NCBI RefSeq assembly: GCF_900753045.1
Contig: NZ_CAADXO010000071.1
Coordinates: 1 to 64,000 of the forward strand
Reading direction: 5' to 3'
DNA from: an uncultured Phascolarctobacterium sp.
GTDB taxonomy: Bacteria > Bacillota > Negativicutes > Acidaminococcales > Acidaminococcaceae
Length of the DNA stretch: 64,000 nt
Shown one piece after another: positions 17,119 to 25,158 of the stretch. Position numbers and translations under genes: made by a program. The notes beneath the pieces are model-generated. The model was not told the DNA's origin. It made no database searches and saw only the letters and a list, made by a program, of their open reading frames with translations. The stretch's first letter is position 1; each line of letters starts with the position of its first letter.

Positions 17119-18114
17119 ATGGTTAAAATGTATTATGACAACGATGCGAATCTGGAATTATTGAATGGCAAAACAGTTGCTATTATCGGTTATGGTTCTC
17201 AAGGCCATGCACATGCACTGAACCTGCAGGAGAGCGGCGTAAACGTAGTTGTAGGCCTGTATGAAGGCTCCAAATCCAAAGCTAAGGCAGAAGCTGCCGG
17301 CCTGAAGGTTATGACTACTGCGGAAGCTGCTAAGGCTGCCGATATCATCATGATGCTGATTCCGGATGAAAAGCAGGCTGCTACATATAAAAAAGATATC
17401 GCTCCTAACCTGGAGGCAGGCAATGCTCTCGCTTTTGCACATGGCTTCAACATTCACTTTGGTCAGATTGTTCCTCCTGCTGATGTAGACGTATTCATGG
17501 TTGCTCCTAAAGGCCCCGGCCATCTGGTTCGTCGTACCTATACCGAAGGCAGCGGCGTTCCTGTTCTGGTAACTGCTTATCAAAACCCGACCGGCAAGGC
17601 TCATGACCTGGCTCTGGCTTATGCTAAGGGCATTGGCGGTACTCGTGCAGGCGCTCTGGAAACTACCTTCCGTGAAGAAACCGAAACTGACCTCTTCGGC
17701 GAGCAGGCAGTTCTCTGCGGCGGTGTTTGCGCTCTGATGAACGCAGGCTTTGAAACTTTGGTAGAAGCAGGCTATGAGCCTGAAAGCGCATACTTCGAAT
17801 GCATGCATGAGATGAAGCTGATTGTTGACCTGATGTATGAAGGCGGCATGGCTAAAATGCGTCATTCCATCTCCGATACCGCTGAATATGGCGACTATGT
17901 AACCGGTCCGCGCATCATCACTGCTGAAACCAAAGCTGCTATGAAACAGGTTCTGGCTGAAATTCAGGATGGTACCTTTGCTAAGAAATGGCTGCTGGAA
18001 AACCAATGCGGCCGTCCGCAATTCAACGCTATGCGTCGTCGTGCTGCAGCAACCCAGGCTGAACAGGTTGGTACTCAGCTGCGTGGCATGATGAGCTTCC
18101 TGAAGAAAAAATAA
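17119..18114 (+). CDS. ilvC: Ketol-acid reductoisomerase
   Basis: A class I (short) KARI of 331 residues that isomerises and reduces acetolactate or acetohydroxybutyrate. The Rossmann motif GYGSQGHAHALNL (from residue 24), the KGPGH segment, and the metal-binding EETETDLFGEQ and CMHEMKLIVDLMYEGG segments are all present. AGAGG precedes the ATG. The operon lacks ilvD and leuABCD here. Short AATAAGGGAA repeats occur on both sides of the gene. Confidence 0.97.
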   Translation: MVKMYYDNDANLELLNGKTVAIIGYGSQGHAHALNLQESGVNVVVGLYEGSKSKAKAEAAGLKVMTTAEAAKAADIIMMLIPDEKQAATYKKDIAPNLEAGNALAFAHGFNIHFGQIVPPADVDVFMVAPKGPGHLVRRTYTEGSGVPVLVTAYQNPTGKAHDLALAYAKGIGGTRAGALETTFREETETDLFGEQAVLCGGVCALMNAGFETLVEAGYEPESAYFECMHEMKLIVDLMYEGGMAKMRHSISDTAEYGDYVTGPRIITAETKAAMKQVLAEIQDGTFAKKWLLENQCGRPQFNAMRRRAAATQAEQVGTQLRGMMSFLKKK

Positions 18115-18151
18115 TCAACAGCTTACAAGCACTTTTAGTGCAGAAAATAAA

Positions 18152-18369
18152 AATAAGGGAAAGAGCGTAATCCGTTAAAGGCAGCGTACAGATAAAAAAG
18201 TTGCCCAGGTTACGATAAACAAAAATAAGGGAAAGAGCGTAATCCGCTAAGGATAGCATACAGAAAAAATCAGCTGTCCGGATTGCAAAAAATAAGGGAA
18301 AGAATGTGAGCCTTAAACGCAGCATAGAAAAATAAAAGCTGCGTGGCTTGCAGTAAAAAATAAGGGAAA
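18152..18369. repeat. Imperfect tandem repeat with AATAAGGGAAA core
   Basis: The core AATAAGGGAAA occurs at 18152, 18224, 18291 and 18359 (periods 72, 67 and 68). The first copies share more: AAGAGCGTAATCCG follows two of them and a related form follows the third. Two further AATAAGGGAA copies lie upstream of ilvC at 17056 and 17091. This fills the ~260 bases between ilvC and the terminators. No ORF is present. Confidence 0.8.
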
Positions 18370-18373
18370 TATT

Positions 18374-18418
18374 AAAAGGTCGCTTACCTGCGCGTCAGAT
18401 GCAGGAAGCGGCCTTTTT
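18374..18418 (+). terminator. Terminator of the ilv operon
   Basis: An AAAAGG-CGCT-CTGC stem pairs with GCAG-AGCG-CCTTTTT, interrupted by small bulges, and ends in a T-run. Confidence 0.7.
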
Positions 18419-18447
18419 GACATGCAAGTATAATGTTTTTGATGTAC

Positions 18448-18485
18448 AAAGCCTCCCAAGACGCATATGCGCAAGGGAGGCTTTT
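18448..18485. terminator. Bidirectional terminator between ilv and the efflux operon
   Basis: AAAGCCTCCC (18448-18457) and GGGAGGCTTTT (18475-18485) form a strong stem. It serves the minus-strand efflux gene ending at 18513. Confidence 0.8.
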
Positions 18486-18512
18486 GTGATATCTGCGATA
18501 GAATGCAGCAGA

Positions 18513-19928
18513 TTAAGCGTGAGCAAGATGTTGCTTTTTAATAAGAGCGAACACCTTTAAGGAGCAGCAAAGGATGAGCACTGCGCTGACGGTAAGCACG
18601 TAAAAGCCGTGTCTGCTGCCCAGCATAGTAGCGTGCGCGATATTTCCCGGTTCCGCAGCCTGTGCGGTTGCAACAATCGTACTGATAACCGCCGTACCGA
18701 CTGCGCCTGCCAGTTGCAGCAGCGTGTTCATCGCTGCGTTGCCGTCGGCATTCAGCTCTTCCGGTAACTGGCTCAGACCATTGGTCATAATCGTTCCCAT
18801 GGAAAACCCCTGGCCGAAGGCAAAGAACAGGTAGAAGACGATAAAGAGCAACGAGCTTAGTTCACCGGGATAAAGGCTGTAGCAGATGACGGATACGAGA
18901 ATCGATGTGTTGCCTAATAAAATCGGACGTTGGGCACCGAACTTATCCAACAGCCTGCCGCTGATAGGAGCAAGCATAGCGCCGATGATGCAACCGGGAA
19001 GCAGCAGACAACCGGCGGTAAAGGCATCTGTATGCGAAACAAGCTGCGCATAGTTGGGGATTAAAAAGCCCAAGCCAAGGCAGACAAAGCCGACGAGCAA
19101 AAGACTGGCAGTGCTGAGCGTATACGGAAGATAACGGAAAATCTGCACACGTAAAAGAGGTGTGTTGCTGCTTGATGATTGCTTATAGAAGGCAGTTAAA
19201 GCAATAAAGCAGGTTGCGAAAAGAGCAAGCACCTCGATACTGAACCAACCGAAGTCGGAGGCAATGCTGGTTGCAAAAATCAGGCTGCTGAAGCCGATTA
19301 CAAGCAGCAGGTACAAGCCAAAGTTAAAGGAAGAAGGCTCCAGCTTGCCGGCCTGACGGATATTTTTGATACCCAAAACGGCAGAAAGCAGTAAAAATGG
19401 CAGCAGGCTGACGAAAATCATGCGCCAGCCAAAGTAGCTGACGATCATACCGCCGAGTGACGGACCGACAGCCGGTGCCATAGCGGTAATAAGCGAAGCT
19501 ATGCCAATCATAAAGCCCAGACGTTCACCGGGAACCTGCTCCAGGATAATGTTAAACATCATCGGCAGGGCGATGCCTGTACCGATGCCCTGCAGCAGTC
19601 TGCCGATAAGCAGAACGTTGAAGTAAGGCGACCAGGCGGCGAGCAGTGTTCCTGCAAGAAAGCTGCCGATTGCAGCAGTAAACAGGCTGCGCGTTGCGAA
19701 ACGGCGCTTGAGATAAGCAGAGGTTGGGATAATCAGTGCCAGTACCAGCAGATAGCCGGTAGTTATCCATTGTACGAGCGAGGTGCCGATATTAAATTCG
19801 TGCATGAGCGTTGGGAAGGTAACGTTCATAGCAGTTTCGACAACAACGCCGCTAAAGGACATAATGCCGGCGGCGACGATAGATAATAATAAACGTGCAT
19901 CCAGCACACGTGTAGAGCTGTCAGTCAT
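18513..19928 (-). CDS. DHA2-type MFS multidrug efflux protein
   Basis: A 471-residue exporter. The N-terminus has ETAMNVTFPTLMHEFNIGTSLVQW and LVLALIIPTSAYLKRRFATR, typical of the EmrB/QacA DHA2 branch, followed by LLQGIGTGIALPMMFN and about 13-14 helices. The start is the ATG at 19928, preceded by AAGGAG; longer upstream extensions overlap marR and lack a ribosome site. It overlaps the marR stop by 8 bases, so the two are one operon. It is probably induced when the MarR ligand, perhaps the pump substrate, is present. Confidence 0.88.
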   Translation of the reverse strand: MTDSSTRVLDARLLLSIVAAGIMSFSGVVVETAMNVTFPTLMHEFNIGTSLVQWITTGYLLVLALIIPTSAYLKRRFATRSLFTAAIGSFLAGTLLAAWSPYFNVLLIGRLLQGIGTGIALPMMFNIILEQVPGERLGFMIGIASLITAMAPAVGPSLGGMIVSYFGWRMIFVSLLPFLLLSAVLGIKNIRQAGKLEPSSFNFGLYLLLVIGFSSLIFATSIASDFGWFSIEVLALFATCFIALTAFYKQSSSSNTPLLRVQIFRYLPYTLSTASLLLVGFVCLGLGFLIPNYAQLVSHTDAFTAGCLLLPGCIIGAMLAPISGRLLDKFGAQRPILLGNTSILVSVICYSLYPGELSSLLFIVFYLFFAFGQGFSMGTIMTNGLSQLPEELNADGNAAMNTLLQLAGAVGTAVISTIVATAQAAEPGNIAHATMLGSRHGFYVLTVSAVLILCCSLKVFALIKKQHLAHA

Positions 19929-20427
19929 TATTTTTCTCCTTCCTTTGCCTGATAGCGGGAGCGTGGCCCTGCAGCGCAGGCTTATGCGTAGACATGGTTT
20001 GGTAAAGCTTGGCGATGGTAGTAGCAGTGGTGTTGATATCGGCTTCGCTGATATCGGTGATTTGCGCGGCCAGCCAGCTGTGATATTGGGCGATGTAATA
20101 GGCGTGAATCTTTCGTCCCTCATCTGTCATGCGCAGTCTGACGATGCGTTTATCCTGTTCATCGCTGAACTTTTCGATAACATTGATTGCCTGCAGCTCG
20201 CTTACCAGACGAGTGATGCCGGGGCGAGTTACCTGCAGCAGGTCAGCAATGTCGCTGACCTTGGGAGGCTGCGCGGTACGTTCCAGGTATTCAATGTAGT
20301 CCAGCACCTTGAGATTGCCGGGAGTTAAACCTTTCGGCAGAGGTGGCTGCAGCTCTACTATACGCTTTGCTTCGTGGCAGGCGATGAGCAGAGTTTTGAT
20401 TGCTTCGATAGACAGTTTATGTGTCAT
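19921..20427 (-). CDS. MarR-family transcriptional regulator
   Basis: A 168-residue winged-helix regulator. PKVSDIADLLQVTRPGITRLVSELQAINVIEKFSDEQDKRIVRLRMTDEGRK is the MarR wing and recognition-helix region, with the DxR-type basic wing. It is the first gene of a two-gene operon with a drug-efflux transporter, the classical marR-pump layout. Two nested palindromes lie 20-50 bases upstream, so it is probably an autorepressor. Confidence 0.9.
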   Translation of the reverse strand: MTHKLSIEAIKTLLIACHEAKRIVELQPPLPKGLTPGNLKVLDYIEYLERTAQPPKVSDIADLLQVTRPGITRLVSELQAINVIEKFSDEQDKRIVRLRMTDEGRKIHAYYIAQYHSWLAAQITDISEADINTTATTIAKLYQTMSTHKPALQGHAPAIRQRKEKNND

Positions 20428-20449
20428 GATGATTCTCCTTTGTAATATG

Positions 20450-20479
20450 ATTACCTAAAGTAATTATTAAAGATAATTA
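20450..20479 (-). promoter_or_regulatory. Candidate MarR operator (two abutting palindromes)
   Basis: ATTAC-ctaaa-GTAAT (20450-20464) and TAATTAT-taaag-ATAATTA (20461-20479) share bases and lie just upstream of the marR start. Both have the AT-rich inverted form expected of MarR sites. Confidence 0.65.
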
Positions 20480-20584
20480 TATTGCGGTGATGGGGGATTG
20501 TCAAGGTGGGGGGAGGATCGAAAATAATGTAAGGAATTGCTGAAAATTGTCTAAGCGAAATATTGTAGTGTGAATATCAAAATA

Positions 20585-20696
20585 AGCTCTTTTTCCCAAT
20601 ATCCTCATAAAATATGTAGTAGCTGCATATTTTATCCTCATGAAATCTGCACCGATTGCATATTTCATGAGGATATGCTAGAATGAGAGTTAAATA
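20585..20696. repeat. Double-hairpin repeat, copy 1 (upstream of ATPase gene)
   Basis: A ~110-bp element almost identical to 22031-22140. It contains hairpin A (AAAATATG...CATATTTT around a TAG loop) and hairpin B (14-bp arms TATCCTCATGAAAT and ATTTCATGAGGATA). It lies just before the ATPase ribosome site. The neighbouring 20428-20718 gap otherwise holds only the MarR operators. Confidence 0.9.
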
Positions 20697-20718
20697 GAGA
20701 GGGGAGTGAGCAATTAAA

Positions 20719-22020
20719 ATGTTACGTCGAAAAATTTATGATAAGCTCTTGGCATGGAAAAAATGCACAGGCAAAAAAGACGCTATTTTATTACGTGGCG
20801 TTAGGCAGTGTGGTAAAACATATATTGTCCGAGAGTTTGGTAAGCGTGAATATAAAAATTTTATAGAGATAAATTTTATTGAGCGACCTGATATGCAGGC
20901 TGTATTTTCCGGAAATCTTGATGTTGATAACATGGTTCAGCAAATTAAACTTAGTATGCCGGGTTGCCAATTTATTCCCGGTGAAACGCTTTTGTTTTTG
21001 GATGAAATTCAGGATGCTCCTAACGCCAGAACTTCCTTGAAATTTTGGACGCAGGATGGACGTTTTGATTGTATTGCCTCCGGTTCATTGTTGGGCATAG
21101 ATTACAAAAATGAGGTTTCTATACCTGTCGGATATGAACAGCAGTTAATTATGCGTACTCTTGATTTTGAAGAGTTTATTTGGGCGCTTGGTGCAGAAGT
21201 AAATCTCAAGGAGATGCTGGCACCATACGTAGACGGAGCAAAACGAGTTCCTGAGGCTATGCATAATTCTTTAAACAAGTATCTGCAGGAATATATGGTA
21301 GTTGGTGGATTGCCTGAGGTAGTTGATACATATATTGCAACGAAAGATTTTTACCAAGTACATTTATTACAGGAAAAAATTTTGCGTGATTATCAGGATG
21401 ATATTGCTAAATACGCGCTGAATCAGGATAAAATTAAGGCTAAGCAGTGTTTTCTGTCTATCCCGCGTCAGTTAAGCAAAGAAAACCATAAATTTCAGTA
21501 TTCTGTTGTTGAGAAAAAGGCGACAGCAAGGAAATTTACCAGTAGCTTAGATTGGCTACATAATGCCGGATTAATTGATTTTGCTTATAATGTGAATTCA
21601 CCTTGGTTCCCATTGAAAGCGTATGTCAAGGAAGATCAATTTAGAGTTTATCTTTGTGACATTGGTCTTTTGGTAGCTATGTATGGTTATCAGTTGAAAA
21701 TTGCTTTGCTGTCAGATGCGTTGGAAGGACCGGCTAAAGGTGGCATTTATGAAAGTCTTGTTGCCGATATTTTAGCAAAAAGGGGAGAAGAGCTTTATTA
21801 CTATAAAAAAGAGGATTCAACCTTAGAGATTGAATTTATCTTAGAACGGGATTGTAAGCTTGTGCCTGTAGAAGTGAAAGCCAGGAAGGGCTCGACACGT
21901 TCATTAAATGAGCTGCTTAAAATGGATAATATCGAAAGAGGTTATAAGCTCACAGCACAAAATACCGGTGTTGTTGAGAAAAAGATTACTTTACCTTTGT
22001 ACATGGCTGCAATTATATAA
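20719..22020 (+). CDS. AAA ATPase with DUF4143 domain
   Basis: A 433-residue protein with an AAA_14 ATPase domain: Walker A GVRQCGKT (residues 27-34), Walker B LLFLDEIQ (91-98) and sensor ASGSLLG. The C-terminal DUF4143 region ends in IEFILERDCKLVPVEVKARKGS, which resembles a PD-(D/E)XK nuclease core (E...EVK). Such genes are common, often multicopy, in gut anaerobes, and their function is not established. The gene is bracketed by two ~110-bp repeats, and its codon use is more AT-rich than its neighbours, suggesting a mobile unit. A ribosome site, GAGGGGAGTGAG, precedes the ATG. Confidence 0.88.
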   Translation: MLRRKIYDKLLAWKKCTGKKDAILLRGVRQCGKTYIVREFGKREYKNFIEINFIERPDMQAVFSGNLDVDNMVQQIKLSMPGCQFIPGETLLFLDEIQDAPNARTSLKFWTQDGRFDCIASGSLLGIDYKNEVSIPVGYEQQLIMRTLDFEEFIWALGAEVNLKEMLAPYVDGAKRVPEAMHNSLNKYLQEYMVVGGLPEVVDTYIATKDFYQVHLLQEKILRDYQDDIAKYALNQDKIKAKQCFLSIPRQLSKENHKFQYSVVEKKATARKFTSSLDWLHNAGLIDFAYNVNSPWFPLKAYVKEDQFRVYLCDIGLLVAMYGYQLKIALLSDALEGPAKGGIYESLVADILAKRGEELYYYKKEDSTLEIEFILERDCKLVPVEVKARKGSTRSLNELLKMDNIERGYKLTAQNTGVVEKKITLPLYMAAII

Positions 22021-22030
22021 TCTTGCTGAA

Positions 22031-22140
22031 GCTCTTTTTTTCAATATCCTCATAAAATATGCAGTAGTTGCATATTTTATCCTCATGAAATCTGCACCGA
22101 TTGCATATTTCATGAGGATAGCTTAAAATAGAGTTAAATA
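22031..22140. repeat. Double-hairpin repeat, copy 2 (downstream of ATPase gene)
   Basis: Direct-orientation copy of 20585-20696. The 77-base core (22044-22120) differs from copy 1 at two positions, both in the stem of hairpin A. Each change swaps a Watson-Crick pair and a G-U pair, so pairing is kept. Confidence 0.9.
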
Positions 22141-22211
22141 TAATATTCAGGACACTTAAAAATCTAATGTTAAAGTGTTTGATATTTGAGTATTGAAGTG
22201 GAGAAGCATAA

Positions 22212-22799
22212 ATGTTATCAAATTTTACCCCGCAGGATATTTCCTGTGCATCCCATCTCACCAAGCTGACCTGGGGTGATGAGATGGCGCTGACGAATGA
22301 TGGTTTGAAGAACGTTCTGTATGAGGCGATGGTGCGCTATTATTATCGCAGTAAGGCCTTTTCTTTAAAAATGACGGATGAAGACGGCATGCAGGGCTTT
22401 TTACTGGCGGCGCCTTTGAGTGAGCGTGATAATTCCCAGTCCTGGTTAAAGCAAAGCCTGCAGTATTTTGAGTGCGATGAGCAGGATCTTGTTTACGATT
22501 ATTTGCGCTATTTGTCCTATAACGGGCAAAAGGTGCGTGCGTTGGCCAATCCGGAGGATTTACTGCTGTGCCTGTTTTTGAGTATGAAAAGCGGTGTTGG
22601 CAGCAAGCTGCTGCATAATGTGGAGGCGATTGCTAAGAAAAAAGGTGTCAAAAAGCTCTATTTATGGGCGGATGCTACCTGCGATTATGAATATTACCGT
22701 AAGCGTGGTTACAGCGAAGCAGCGCATTTTACGAATAATATTCTGCCGCAGTTGGGTGCGCAGGAAACGTGGATATACAGCAAGGAACTGAAGGAGTGA
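22212..22799 (+). CDS. GNAT-family N-acetyltransferase
   Basis: A 195-residue protein. The C-terminal part has the GNAT acetyl-CoA loop in SGVGSKLLHNVEAIAKKKGVKKLYLW, followed by the YEYYRKRGYSEAAHF motif typical of the last strands. The N-terminal 80 residues are not recognised. The substrate is unknown. It has its own ribosome site (GTGGAGAAG) after a ~70-base AT-rich spacer. It is followed by a terminator shared with the convergent acyltransferase. Confidence 0.8.
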   Translation: MLSNFTPQDISCASHLTKLTWGDEMALTNDGLKNVLYEAMVRYYYRSKAFSLKMTDEDGMQGFLLAAPLSERDNSQSWLKQSLQYFECDEQDLVYDYLRYLSYNGQKVRALANPEDLLLCLFLSMKSGVGSKLLHNVEAIAKKKGVKKLYLWADATCDYEYYRKRGYSEAAHFTNNILPQLGAQETWIYSKELKE

Positions 22800-22876
22800 C
22801 GATAAAAGCAGCCTGTTTTGGAGGCTATGCGTGACTGGGGCGAGGCGTATAAGAAAAGATTTTGATAGCTATAAGC

Positions 22877-22910
22877 AAAAACACCACCTGCAAACGCAAG
22901 TGGTGTTTTT
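22877..22910. terminator. Bidirectional terminator
   Basis: AAAAACACCAC (22877-22887) and GTGGTGTTTTT (22900-22910) form a perfect stem between convergent genes. Confidence 0.85.
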
Positions 22911-22938
22911 CAATATGTGGGGAATAAGAGGAACATTT

Positions 22939-24015
22939 TTACAGACGGCTTACATGGCCGATGAAATAATGGCCCCAGGAAACGCGCGCCAATGCTTCCA
23001 TGGTCAGCAGGCTGAGGCTGAGCATAATGATGAAGAGCAGCGGATAAAAGCAGAGCTGCTGCGGTGACATATGCAGCAGTGTAAGCAGCTCGCTGCCGAC
23101 ATACATATAAATGATGTGAATCAAGAATAAACCGAAGGAATAGTTGCCAAGATACATCATAAAGCGCTTGCTGAGGCTGTCTTGTGATTCCAAAGTACAG
23201 GCGTAACGGAAGAGCATAGCGATGATGATGCTGTACAAAAACAGGTTGAGCGGGAAGCAGACAAATTCCAGCAGCGGCAGGATATGCAGGTAGTATTTAG
23301 CAAACCAGCAGCCACCGATTAAAATCAGATTCAGGATGAAGCCTGTCATCAAAAGAACGTGATGGGTATCAATCCAGCGCAGCATTTTTTTATGGTAGAT
23401 ATAGGCCAGCATACCGAAGGAGAAGTAGGCGATATAACGCAGAAAGGTGGTAATCTCCAGCGTAAGGATGACTGCCTGATTACTGCAGCTGATATTGTTG
23501 CAGATTTTCCAGAACAGCTGCAGCAGGATTACCTGAATAATAAAGCGGTGCAGCCTGTGATGCAGGCGACAGCGGTTAAAATAACGCAATAGCAGCGGAT
23601 AGATAGCATAAAAACCAAATAACGCCCGGAAAAAGGCCATGTGAACAGCGCTGCTGCCGGTGACAATAAGATAAGCTGCCTGCTTAAGCGTGAAGCTGGC
23701 GTTGCTGAAGAACCAGGCACCGCCCAGGTACAGCAACGAAAACAGCAAATACGGCGAAAGCACCGACAGGAACATTCTGCGGAAGAAGGACCACTTGTAA
23801 TAATCGGCATGGCGGTTATGGCTGATGAACATATATCCCGAAACAAACATTACCAGGGGTACGGCAAAGAGGGAAATAATATCCAGCAGCATTTCGGAAA
23901 TAGTGACCCACGATTCCGCGTGAGCGTGGCTGAAGTACCATGTGGTGTGCATCAGCATGACACCCAGCACTACGAAGCCGCGTAACAATAGGGGGAAGCT
24001 CATAGTTTTATACAT
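22939..24015 (-). CDS. Membrane acyltransferase (acyltransferase-3/OafA-like)
   Basis: A 358-residue protein with about ten hydrophobic helices. The first helix, RGFVVLGVMLMHTTWYF, carries the conserved His, and FAVPLVMFVSGYMFI and YLGNYSFGLFLIHIIYMYVG are typical acyltransferase-3 segments. Such enzymes move acetyl or other acyl groups onto surface sugars or lipids at the inner membrane. It is a single gene with no glycan genes beside it. The C-terminus may face the cytoplasm. Confidence 0.78.
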   Translation of the reverse strand: MYKTMSFPLLLRGFVVLGVMLMHTTWYFSHAHAESWVTISEMLLDIISLFAVPLVMFVSGYMFISHNRHADYYKWSFFRRMFLSVLSPYLLFSLLYLGGAWFFSNASFTLKQAAYLIVTGSSAVHMAFFRALFGFYAIYPLLLRYFNRCRLHHRLHRFIIQVILLQLFWKICNNISCSNQAVILTLEITTFLRYIAYFSFGMLAYIYHKKMLRWIDTHHVLLMTGFILNLILIGGCWFAKYYLHILPLLEFVCFPLNLFLYSIIIAMLFRYACTLESQDSLSKRFMMYLGNYSFGLFLIHIIYMYVGSELLTLLHMSPQQLCFYPLLFIIMLSLSLLTMEALARVSWGHYFIGHVSRL

Positions 24016-24239
24016 CTTCTTTCTCTCTAGTAGAGTTATTGTACTACTTTAAATTTTATAGTCAAATAGCGATTAAGCATTTACATTATAACCAAATGGA
24101 ATATAAAAGATTGATAAGCTATGACAGATAACATATAAGCATTAATATTATTACTTCTGTACAGGTTGACGCTTGACAAAGACAGCGGCAACGCAGATAA
24201 TTTGAATAGAATATATAATAGATTGAGGAGGATACTGAA

Positions 24240-25064
24240 ATGGAAAAACAGGAATGGCAAGGTTATGTACAGAAGGTAGCAAGCTGTGATTACCCGATAC
24301 CGTTGAATCTGATAAACGATTATGATGATTGGAAATGCCGCAGCAACGTAGGACGTATGCTGATGATTTTGAAGGATATCGAGGGAGCTATGGCGGTGCT
24401 GGCAACCGTAAAGGATGTGCAGCCGGATATGGAGGATGCACCGGAGTTCGGACTCAGTGAGGCGGAGCATAAGGTGCTGTGCCTGCGTGATATTGCAGAA
24501 ATCGTCTGGCGCTTGACCGGTACCGGTGATGCACCGATTATTTATTTGAATGAAGCCTACAGACTGTGCCGTGAGTATAAGAAGGTTTTCCGCAGTGCAG
24601 ATCGTGGCGCTATCTGGGCGCGCAGACTGGAGCTGCAGCGTTCCTGCGGCGCCGAGGATGCTGCATTGAGCGAGGCGAGAGCAATGCTGGAGGCGGAAAA
24701 GGCTGTGGAAGGTGTTAATCCGTACCGTTTTCACGCACTGAAGTTTATTGCGGAAAGCATGGCGGAGCAGGGCGATTATGCTAAGGCTGCGCTGCTTTTG
24801 GCAGATGCCTACAAATCCTTCCCTGTGAACGAGGCTGCCAAGAAGGCTCTTGCCGAGGCAGAGGCGGCAGCAGATGCCAAGGAAAGATATGCTATGTATC
24901 ATCACTGCACTACGATTCAGTACCAGCCGTGGGAGAAGGATAATGTGCCGACGCTGGAGGATGTACGCCGCCTGCAGGAGCTCAATTTTGCCCGTCGCGA
25001 GGCAGCGAAGGCTGCCGGCGAGGAGCCGGATGAAAAGGGTTCTTTTCAAAGTTTAATTAAGTAA
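24240..25064 (+). CDS. Hypothetical helical-repeat (TPR-like) protein
   Basis: A 274-residue soluble protein. It is Ala/Glu-rich and fully helical in appearance. ESMAEQGDYAKAALLLADAYKSFPVNEAAKKALAEAEAA (about 190-230) reads like TPR units, preceded by segments such as AIWARRLELQRSCG. No signal peptide and no catalytic motif are seen. GAGGAGG lies before the ATG. It sits alone upstream of a FadL-like gene that has its own ribosome site. I do not recognise a specific family. Confidence 0.7.
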   Translation: MEKQEWQGYVQKVASCDYPIPLNLINDYDDWKCRSNVGRMLMILKDIEGAMAVLATVKDVQPDMEDAPEFGLSEAEHKVLCLRDIAEIVWRLTGTGDAPIIYLNEAYRLCREYKKVFRSADRGAIWARRLELQRSCGAEDAALSEARAMLEAEKAVEGVNPYRFHALKFIAESMAEQGDYAKAALLLADAYKSFPVNEAAKKALAEAEAAADAKERYAMYHHCTTIQYQPWEKDNVPTLEDVRRLQELNFARREAAKAAGEEPDEKGSFQSLIK

Positions 25065-25158
25065 TTAAAACGAGCGATTAAAAGATTTTGTACGCACTTT
25101 TCACGAATCTGTTACAATTAGTAGCAGGTAATAAAAATGTGAGAAGGGATGTACTAAT

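Noticed and set aside
18152..18369. CRISPR array made of AATAAGGGAAA repeats
   Set aside because: The shared core is about 11 bases, the flanking sequence is partly shared between units, the spacing varies and no cas gene is near.
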